The notes under the pieces: model-generated
Databases searched by the model: none
The model's input: the letters and a program-made list of their open reading frames with translations, nothing else
Told to the model about the DNA's origin: nothing
Part shown: positions 11,817 to 16,709 of the stretch, one piece after another
How the letters are laid out: each line of letters opens with the position of its first letter
How positions within the stretch are numbered: the stretch's first letter is position 1
Assembly (NCBI GenBank): GCA_028274885.1
Contig: JAQCMX010000237.1
Coordinates: 1 to 16,709, forward strand
Length of the DNA: 16,709 nt
Reading direction: 5' to 3'
Source of the DNA: Haloarculaceae archaeon
GTDB lineage: Archaea; Halobacteriota; Halobacteria; Halobacteriales; Haloarculaceae
Translations under genes and position numbers: made by a program

Positions 11817-13316
11817 ATGTGTGCTAGCTCATCCACCGAGACTGAGTACGAAGCGTTTCTCGAGGAGGTCAAACAACTCGGCTATCTGTCGGACGCGTCG
11901 GGGTATCTCTCCTGGGATCAACAGGTCATGATGCCGGAGGGCGGAACACCGGCCCGGTCGAAACAGCAGTCGGTTCTCTCGTCGGTCAAACACGAGATGC
12001 TCACCGACGACAGCCTTGCAGACGCCCTCGAGACACTCCAGGCAGCGGACCTCGGGGGTGACCGACAAGCGGTCGTCCGCGAGATACACCGGGAACACGA
12101 ACGGGCCAAAAGTGTCCCCCGGGAGCTCGTCGAAACCCTCTCGGAGACCTCATCCAGCGCGATTCCGGTCTGGGAGCAGGCAAAGGCGGAGGATGACTTC
12201 TCGCAGTTCGAGGGGACACTCACCGAACTCGTCGAGTTGCGCCGGGAGTACGCCGCCGAGATCGATCCCGACCGCGATCCCTACGCCGTCCTCCTCGAGG
12301 ACTACGAGCCGTATCTCGACATCGAGACAATCGAGCGGGTGCTTGCAAAGCTCCGCGACCGACTCCCACCGCTGATCGACGAGATTCGCGACAGCGAGGT
12401 CGAACTCACATCCCCACTCGCGGGCAGATACGACGAGACCGCACAGGAAGACCTCGTCAGGGAGGCACTGGACGTGTTGGGCTACGACTGGGACCGCGGC
12501 CGGCTCGACACCGCCCCGCACCCGTTTTCGCTGGGCACCCAGTTTGACGCCCGCGTCACGACGCGGTTCGACCCCGAAACCCCGCTCGAGGCCCTGGGAT
12601 CGACGATCCACGAGTTCGGGCACGCGAGCTACACGCTCGGGCTGCCACAGGACGAGTACGGGACGCCACTGGGTGAAGCCCGCGACCTCTCGGTCCACGA
12701 GTCACAGTCCCGCCTCTGGGAGAACCACGTCGGCCGGTCCCGGGCCTTTTGTGAGCTGTTTGCGCCCACAGTGGCGGATCATCTCGGCGAGGAGGTCACG
12801 CCACGGGCCCTCTACCAGGGTGCAAACGAGGTCTACGACGACAACCTCATTCGGGTCGAAGCCGACGAACTCACCTACCACCTACACATCCTCGTCCGGT
12901 TCGAAATCGAGCGCGACCTCGTCAGGGGTGACCTCGCGGTCAGCGAGCTCCCCGGCGTCTGGAACGACAAGATGGAGTCGTACCTCGGGGTCCGTCCCGA
13001 AACCGACGCCGAGGGCTGTCTCCAGGACATCCACTGGTCGTACGGCAACTTCGGGTACTTCCCAACCTACTCACTGGGCTCGATGCTCGCAGCACAGCTG
13101 TTTGCCGCCGCCGAGAGCGATATCGGTGACCTGGACGAACGGATCCGGAACGGCGAGTTCGACCCGCTGATGGACTGGCTCGGCGAACACGTCCACCGGC
13201 ACGGCTGCCGGTACACGACGCCCGAACTCGTCCGGGAGGCCACCGGTGAGGATCTCACAGCCGAGTACTTCCTCGAACACGTCCGCGAAAAGTACGGCGA
13301 ACTCTACGCGCTCTAA
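11817..13316 (+). CDS. Metallocarboxypeptidase of family M32 (Taq type)
   Basis: This 499-residue protein, of typical M32 length, carries all the characteristic motifs of the family in order: HPF (in DTAPHPFSLG), DxRxT (DARVT), HExxH as HEFGH (265-269), the HES/GQ segment (VHESQSRLWE), the YDDNLIRVEADELTY segment, and GxxQDxHW (GCLQDIHW). H265 and H269, with a glutamate about 25-30 residues downstream, bind zinc and E266 is the general base. M32 enzymes remove C-terminal amino acids from peptides in the cytoplasm, with broad specificity and no action at C-terminal proline. The N-terminus is acidic, fitting a halophilic soluble enzyme, and no signal peptide is present. ATG 11817 has a weak TATA-like box 27 bases upstream. 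The gene stands alone between a divergent nucleotidyltransferase and a convergent cupin gene. High certainty. Confidence 0.95.
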   Translation: MCASSSTETEYEAFLEEVKQLGYLSDASGYLSWDQQVMMPEGGTPARSKQQSVLSSVKHEMLTDDSLADALETLQAADLGGDRQAVVREIHREHERAKSVPRELVETLSETSSSAIPVWEQAKAEDDFSQFEGTLTELVELRREYAAEIDPDRDPYAVLLEDYEPYLDIETIERVLAKLRDRLPPLIDEIRDSEVELTSPLAGRYDETAQEDLVREALDVLGYDWDRGRLDTAPHPFSLGTQFDARVTTRFDPETPLEALGSTIHEFGHASYTLGLPQDEYGTPLGEARDLSVHESQSRLWENHVGRSRAFCELFAPTVADHLGEEVTPRALYQGANEVYDDNLIRVEADELTYHLHILVRFEIERDLVRGDLAVSELPGVWNDKMESYLGVRPETDAEGCLQDIHWSYGNFGYFPTYSLGSMLAAQLFAAAESDIGDLDERIRNGEFDPLMDWLGEHVHRHGCRYTTPELVREATGEDLTAEYFLEHVREKYGELYAL

Positions 13317-13497
13317 GCTGCTGTGACAGTTCCGGCGACAAACTGACGTCGGGGGAGAAACCGCGGAAGATGTAGGATCCGAGCGGACACGACGAGACGT
13401 AGATCCGGTCCCGGAATAGGGGCGGTTCGGGGTTTCTGACGGTAACAGGGCTTACCGGATCAGCTGTCGTGGGCGTTGGTGGACTCAAAGAGCACCC

Positions 13498-13878
13498 TCA
13501 GCCCTGTACGCCGTCAGGGATCCACTGTGATCTGCCCTCGGTTGCGTCCCCGGCAGCCTCGGGCGCACTGACGAGGACAAACGAGCTTTCGGTGTCAGCA
13601 TTACGGATCTGACGCGTGGCCTCGGGCGGAATCCAGACCGCATCCCCGCTTTCCATCTCGATGTCTTCGTCGTCGATCCTGACAGTCGCCGCTCCGGAGA
13701 TGAGGATATACACCTCCTCGTGTCCGTCGTCAGTGTGGTCGTGTGGCTTGCCCTTCCACCCCGGTTCACAGCGAGCCATGGTCACACCGACCTGACGACA
13801 CTCGAGTGGCTCTTTGAGAAAGTGCATCGCGTCTGAGACCTGTTCGACATCATCGGTGTTGATCTTCGTATGTGTCAT
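13498..13878 (-). CDS. Small cupin protein, second copy
   Basis: This 126-residue protein is a single cupin barrel. Motif 1, GKPHDHTDDGHEEVYILISG (43-62), supplies H46, H48 and E55. In motif 2 the usual histidine is replaced by glutamine (PPEATRQIRNAD, Q90), so metal binding may be altered. It is clearly a paralogue of the cupin at 4795-5133: the HDHxxDGxEEVY core and the TRxxRN segment are shared. It also has an extra 15-20 residue C-terminal tail (AAGDATEGRSQWIPDGVQG). ATG 13878 is supported by CTATTATAG about 24 bases upstream. The stop faces the M32 peptidase across 181 bases in which I recognise nothing. Substrate and role are unknown; family is certain. Confidence 0.85.
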   Translation of the reverse strand: MTHTKINTDDVEQVSDAMHFLKEPLECRQVGVTMARCEPGWKGKPHDHTDDGHEEVYILISGAATVRIDDEDIEMESGDAVWIPPEATRQIRNADTESSFVLVSAPEAAGDATEGRSQWIPDGVQG

Positions 13879-13897
13879 TGAGCTATCTACGCCTGCC

Positions 13898-13906
13898 CTA
13901 TAATAG
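13898..13906 (-). promoter_or_regulatory. TATA box of the second cupin gene
   Basis: The minus strand reads CTATTATAG, centred 24 bases before ATG 13878, consistent with a leaderless mRNA. Confidence 0.55.
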
Positions 13907-14052
13907 TATCTGGTGCTGGATTAATAGTTCCTGGCGAACGTGTACCGACCGCTTCGGGATCTCGTCTGCGTACCCTATGTCGGTGGGTATAGTGTCGGGT
14001 ATCGCGATTGCTCCCCGCCAGGTACTTGCCGCGGGCAGTGATACGTCGGTAC

Positions 14053-14583
14053 ATGTCTCGGGCGCGCCTCAGTGGATACGTACAGCGTGCCCGTGTGGAG
14101 GTCGTCACTTCGTTCAGGTCGGATCACACGCCCCACCAGGTCGCAAGCAGTTTCGCACTCGGAACGTTCATTACGATGCTTCCTACGCTGGGTGTTGGAC
14201 TACTTCTGTTCGTCGTTCTCGCGTACCTGCTGGAGTGTGTCAACAAGATGGCCCTGTTTGCGTCTGTGCTCGTATTTAATCCCGTGGTAAAGTGGGGTGT
14301 TTACCTCCTCAGTTTCTCTCTGGGGGTGCTCGTCTTGGGGCCCGTCGAGGGCGTCGCTGTGGGGGAAGTTCCGTCTCTCGACGCGGGAACTGAGATCGTC
14401 GTCCGGTTGCTCGTCGGTAACCTGATTCTCGCGGTGGTGGCCACGATCGGGGCGTACGTCACAGTGTACCGACTGTTGCTGGCTTACGAGAGCGATGGGT
14501 TGCCCGTGGTCGAGGAGACAGTCGAGGAGTTCGTCGAGACCATTACAGAGGAACACGACATCTCCCTCAGGGACGCGGAGTAA
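14053..14583 (+). CDS. DUF2062-type integral membrane protein
   Basis: This 176-residue protein has a basic N-terminal segment (MSRARLSGYVQRARVEVV), then SSFALGTFITMLPTLGVGLLL, a pattern typical of DUF2062 proteins (GxFxxxxPxxG). Three or four hydrophobic segments follow: about 32-60, 65-98 (containing FNPVVKWGVY) and 116-143. The tail is acidic (VVEETVEEFVETITEEHD). DUF2062 members are bacterial and archaeal membrane proteins without an established role, sometimes near glycosyltransferases. ATG 14053 is preferred over in-frame GTG 14038 and TTG 14008 on codon strength. No TATA box sits at -27. TTAATA (13921-13926) and GTATAG (13987-13992) are alternatives that would give a leader of roughly 100 or 35 bases. 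menB begins 43 bases downstream with its own promoter. Confidence 0.75.
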   Translation: MSRARLSGYVQRARVEVVTSFRSDHTPHQVASSFALGTFITMLPTLGVGLLLFVVLAYLLECVNKMALFASVLVFNPVVKWGVYLLSFSLGVLVLGPVEGVAVGEVPSLDAGTEIVVRLLVGNLILAVVATIGAYVTVYRLLLAYESDGLPVVEETVEEFVETITEEHDISLRDAE

Positions 14584-14597
14584 ACGGATTCGCCGAA

Positions 14598-14605
14598 TCT
14601 TTTTG
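14598..14605 (+). promoter_or_regulatory. TATA-like box of menB
   Basis: TCTTTTTG, centred about 26 bases before ATG 14627. It fits the spacing of other leaderless promoters here and suggests menB is transcribed separately from the DUF2062 gene. Confidence 0.45.
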
Positions 14606-14626
14606 TATCCGTCTCTATATCACACT

Positions 14627-15535
14627 ATGGTTTCAGAACTGTTCGATCCGTCTCGCTGGGAATCTATCGACCGCTTCGATTTCTCGGACATTACCTATCA
14701 CCGGGGAACCGACGTCCCGGTGGTCAGGGTCGCATTCGACAGGCCTGCGGTCCGCAACGCGTTCCGCCCCGAGACAGTCGATGAACTCTACACCGCACTC
14801 GATCACGCTCGCCGCCAGTCCGACGTGGGCTGTATCCTCCTTACCGGCAATGGCCCCTCACCGACGGACGGCGGGTGGGCCTTCTGTTCCGGCGGCGACC
14901 AGTCGGTCCGTGGCGAGTCGGGGTACGAGTACGAGTCCGAGGCGGATTCGGAGGGGATCGACGACGAGGCCCGGGACGAGGGGATCGGCCGTCTTCACAT
15001 CCTCGAAGTCCAGCGTCTGATCCGTTTCATGCCGAAACCGGTCGTCTGTGTTGCGCCCGGCTGGGCGGTCGGTGGGGGCCACTCACTCCACGTCATCTGT
15101 GATATGACAATTGCCAGTGAAAAAGCGATGTTCAAACAGACCGATGCCGTCGTGGCCTCCTTCGATGGTGGGTTCGGGTCGGCGTACCTCGCCAGACAGG
15201 TCGGACAGAAGAAGGCCCGGGAGATCTTTTTTCTCGGCCGGGATTACGATGCCGAGGAGGCTGCCGAGATGGGGATGGTAAACGAGGTGGTCGAACACGA
15301 CAGACTCGAGACAGTCGCACTCGAGTGGGCCGACGAAATCACGCGCAACTCACCCATGGCGATCCGGATGCTGAAGTACGCGTTCAATATGGCCGACGAC
15401 GGGATGGTCGGTCAGCAGGTCTTCGCCGGCGAGGCGACGCGACTCGGGTACATGACCCAGGAGGCGAGTGAGGGACGGGACGCGTTCAACGAGGGCCGCA
15501 AACCGAACTTTCAGCAGTTTCCCTGGCACTACTGA
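14627..15535 (+). CDS. menB: 1,4-dihydroxy-2-naphthoyl-CoA synthase MenB
   Basis: This 302-residue crotonase-fold enzyme closes the ring of o-succinylbenzoyl-CoA to give 1,4-dihydroxy-2-naphthoyl-CoA, the naphthoquinone step of menaquinone synthesis. MenB-specific landmarks are RPAVRNAF (39-46), AFCSGGDQSVRG (85-96, oxyanion hole), PGWAVGGGHSLH (144-155), ASFDGGFGSAYLARQVGQKKA (177-197, with S178 and D180 at the MenB active-site positions) and the C-terminal GRKPNFQQFPWH. These distinguish MenB from general enoyl-CoA hydratases. An acidic insertion (about 98-121, GYEYESEADSEG...) lies at the usual disordered A-loop. ATG 14627 is set by the TATA-like box about 26 bases upstream. No other men genes are in the window. 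High certainty. Confidence 0.94.
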   Translation: MVSELFDPSRWESIDRFDFSDITYHRGTDVPVVRVAFDRPAVRNAFRPETVDELYTALDHARRQSDVGCILLTGNGPSPTDGGWAFCSGGDQSVRGESGYEYESEADSEGIDDEARDEGIGRLHILEVQRLIRFMPKPVVCVAPGWAVGGGHSLHVICDMTIASEKAMFKQTDAVVASFDGGFGSAYLARQVGQKKAREIFFLGRDYDAEEAAEMGMVNEVVEHDRLETVALEWADEITRNSPMAIRMLKYAFNMADDGMVGQQVFAGEATRLGYMTQEASEGRDAFNEGRKPNFQQFPWHY

Positions 15536-15671
15536 ACGGTGTTTCGCAACGGAACGGGTGGTATCTCGTCCCCAGGACAGGATCCGACTGTGACATTGCC
15601 GGCGAGCAGACTGGACAGACGTGGTTCGTTTCGAGATGCCAGAACGGGGGTTCCCGAGGCAGTCTGGACAA

Positions 15672-15680
15672 GATAAAAAA
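15672..15680 (+). promoter_or_regulatory. TATA box of the small Cys-rich protein gene
   Basis: GATAAAAAA, centred 27 bases before ATG 15703. It is the clearest A/T island between menB and the next gene, and it supports this tiny gene as real. Nothing else was seen in 15536-15671. Confidence 0.6.
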
Positions 15681-15702
15681 GGCGGGGCCGCAAAGGGTGG
15701 GT

Positions 15703-15864
15703 ATGGCGTCACGAAGCTCATCAAAGAACCTCGAGTGCCGGTGCAAGCGCTGCAAGTACAACAACAACGGTCAGTGTGGGTATCAGGGTCGCATAGTAAT
15801 CAATCAAAACGGGGAGTGTGAGTCCCGTCAGGACGGTCACGGTCGCGATCGCGGTCCGTTCTAA
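15703..15864 (+). CDS. 53-residue Cys-rich, probable zinc-binding protein (DUF1540-like)
   Basis: The frame from ATG 15703 to TAA 15862-15864 encodes 53 residues. The centre is ECRCKRCKYNNNGQCGYQG (11-29) followed by RIVINQNGECES (30-41). Cysteines at 12, 14, 17, 25 and 39, with the YN..G.C and G.C spacing, resemble the DUF1540 pattern (CxxxxCxYN...C...I.I...C), so zinc binding is likely. The tail SRQDGHGRDRGPF is basic and polar. Haloarchaea encode many such micro-proteins with paired cysteines, and a few affect biofilm or swarming. A good TATA box lies 27 bases upstream and third positions are mostly G or C. A hydrophobic frame on the opposite strand covers almost the same bases and is probably a shadow. 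The gene is easily missed because of its size. Function is unknown. Confidence 0.72.
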   Translation: MASRSSSKNLECRCKRCKYNNNGQCGYQGRIVINQNGECESRQDGHGRDRGPF

Positions 15865-15895
15865 CACGACACTCCGGGGACCGGAACCCGAACCA

Positions 15896-15901
15896 CTTTT
15901 T
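15896..15901 (+). promoter_or_regulatory. TATA-like box of the two-helix membrane protein gene
   Basis: CTTTTT, centred about 27 bases before GTG 15926. It supports that GTG as start and separate transcription from the Cys-rich gene. Confidence 0.42.
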
Positions 15902-15925
15902 CCATCCAGTGCCAACCGAGGAGGT

Positions 15926-16333
15926 GTGGCCGATCCGTTCGACACTGATCCGGACGAACTCCTCGAATCGGAAGACGCAACTTCGGAGTACGAGAAGGGA
16001 AACTTCGACATCGAACCGGAGATCCCGACCGCCCCCAGCCCGGATATCCCCTCCCCAGAGGACAACTACGGGGACGTTGACGGGAATCTGCGCAACTCAT
16101 TTTGGCTGCTGGTACTGGTATTTAACGTTTCGCTCTTTGCTGTGAGCATCGGGGTGATGCTCGTCGGATTCGGGACGCATCCCCGTCTCGGCCTGCAGGT
16201 GTTTGCGGTCGGTGTGGTTTTCGGGCTGTACGGCTGGTACCGCTACCGGAAGACAAAAGAACGCATCGAAGATGGCGAGTTCGACGTCGGCGAGAAAGAC
16301 GGTATGGACGAGACTGACGGTGAGACACAGTGA
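15926..16333 (+). CDS. Haloarchaeal two-helix membrane protein (DUF7322-like)
   Basis: The 135-residue product starts at GTG 15926 (VADPFDTDPDELLE). It has an acidic, proline-containing cytoplasmic-type N-terminus (1-55), two hydrophobic helices (about 58-82 and 87-106) joined by a short FGTHPRLG turn, then a basic YRYRKTKER stretch and an acidic tail. The positive-inside rule puts the C-terminus in the cytoplasm. From memory it resembles a haloarchaea-only family (DUF7322) of unknown function; I cannot verify this. A longer start at GTG 15818 would overlap the Cys-rich gene and adds a segment unlike the rest, so it was rejected. The stop codon overlaps the next ATG (TGATG), so the two genes are probably co-translated. 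Confidence 0.75.
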   Translation: MADPFDTDPDELLESEDATSEYEKGNFDIEPEIPTAPSPDIPSPEDNYGDVDGNLRNSFWLLVLVFNVSLFAVSIGVMLVGFGTHPRLGLQVFAVGVVFGLYGWYRYRKTKERIEDGEFDVGEKDGMDETDGETQ

Positions 16334-16709
16334 TGTCGGGCCGACCGGTGCGCGGCGAGGACGGCACGCACTATCTGCTCCTCAAGCGGTCTGACGAGTC
16401 CAGTCTGGTTCGGGACCCCAAAACCGGTGAGCGCCGTCACGTCCCAAACGATCGGCTGTCCGCCGTCAAAGACCGAGGGCCGCTGTCGATTTACGCGGGT
16501 GCTGTTCCGGACGAGGTGCTCGACGTGCTGACCGCAGTCCGCGACGAACAGGCGGTTGGGCTGCTCCTGGCAATCGATTCGGAGGGACCGGTCGGTGTGC
16601 GGACACTGTTATCGGCGACGACTCTCTGTGAAAGTGATCTCCACGGCATGCTCGCGGAGTTCCGGGCAGCAGGTCTCATCGAGGAACTGTCAGTTGGTGG
16701 TGAGCGCGG
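16333..16709 (+). CDS. Start of a haloarchaeal HTH-type protein, truncated by the window end (DUF7346-like)
   Basis: From ATG 16333, 125 codons are visible before the window ends. The N-terminus, GTHYLLLKRSDESSLVRDP (11-29), continues into KTGERRHVPNDRLS. Residues about 73-122 (VLDVLTAVRDEQAVGLLLAI ... GVRTLLSATTLCESDLHGMLAEFRAAGLIEEL) read as a winged helix: a LLxxLxxxGPxxVRxL turn, a recognition helix and an 'AAGLIEE' wing. It resembles a haloarchaeal HTH family annotated as DUF7346 (from memory). The ATG uses the last A of the preceding TGA, so it is coupled to the two-helix membrane protein gene. The C-terminal part lies outside the window. Gene reality is well supported by composition; function is unknown beyond likely DNA binding. 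Confidence 0.7.
   Translation, partial: MSGRPVRGEDGTHYLLLKRSDESSLVRDPKTGERRHVPNDRLSAVKDRGPLSIYAGAVPDEVLDVLTAVRDEQAVGLLLAIDSEGPVGVRTLLSATTLCESDLHGMLAEFRAAGLIEELSVGGER

Noticed and set aside
13317..13497. Possible small gene or RNA between the M32 peptidase and the second cupin
   Set aside because: Open frames here are short with poor composition and no TATA box or stable conserved-looking hairpin.
15721..15867. Minus-strand 48-residue hydrophobic frame starting at GTG 15867
   Set aside because: It lies almost entirely opposite the Cys-rich gene, which has a better start codon, a proper TATA box and a recognisable zinc-binding pattern. The minus frame has weaker codon bias.
15818..15925. Earlier GTG start for the two-helix membrane protein
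   Set aside because: It would overlap the Cys-rich gene, adds an unrelated segment, and would place the TATA-like box at 15896 inside the coding region.
1..16709. CRISPR array, tRNA or rRNA genes
   Set aside because: No spaced direct repeats, cloverleaf or rRNA-like conserved blocks were seen on reading either strand.

Overview
The window looks like chromosomal DNA from a halophilic archaeon (class Halobacteria). The supporting signs are high GC with strong G/C preference at third codon positions, very acidic predicted proteins, a double-module TatC (TatCt) together with a single-module TatC (TatCo), a Tat-type lipoprotein signal, and A/T-rich TATA-like boxes centred about 24-30 bases before most start codons. 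That spacing implies largely leaderless mRNAs. No rRNA, tRNA or CRISPR array was seen, and no gene-free stretch exceeds 300 bases.

Layout: (1) 1-234 carries stacked hairpins that resemble the right end of a TnpB-only (IS1341-type) transposon. They stop 2 bases before the ATG of an orphan PIN-domain (VapC-like) gene at 235-672. (2) On the minus strand, 820-4552 holds a divergent lipoate-protein-ligase-like gene, a ferritin-like R2/R2lox-family gene broken by a +1 frameshift in a G5 run, and an overlapping thiE-thiM thiamine salvage pair. (3) A small cupin gene (4795-5133) converges on tatCt (5142-7358, minus). tatCo (8175-9131, plus) lies on the other side, and a short Tat-targeted lipoprotein gene sits between the two translocase genes. 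(4) A TrmB-like winged-helix regulator (minus) is divergent from gnd (6-phosphogluconate dehydrogenase), which converges on a sugar nucleotidyltransferase. (5) An M32 carboxypeptidase and a second small cupin follow. (6) The right part holds a DUF2062-type membrane protein, menB, a 53-residue Cys-rich zinc-binding-type protein, a two-helix membrane protein, and a truncated gene that starts inside the stop codon of the membrane protein gene.

Most genes are housekeeping: protein export, cofactor metabolism (thiamine, lipoate, menaquinone), the oxidative pentose phosphate pathway, sugar-nucleotide synthesis and peptide turnover. The points that most deserve a second look are the transposon-end/PIN-gene junction, the frameshifted and unusually short R2-like protein, the related palindromes in the tat intergenic region, the divergent lipoate-ligase-like protein, and the tiny Cys-rich protein. 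I do not see an obvious multi-gene defence or other undescribed system. The best candidates are the TnpB-end/PIN junction and the R2-like gene.
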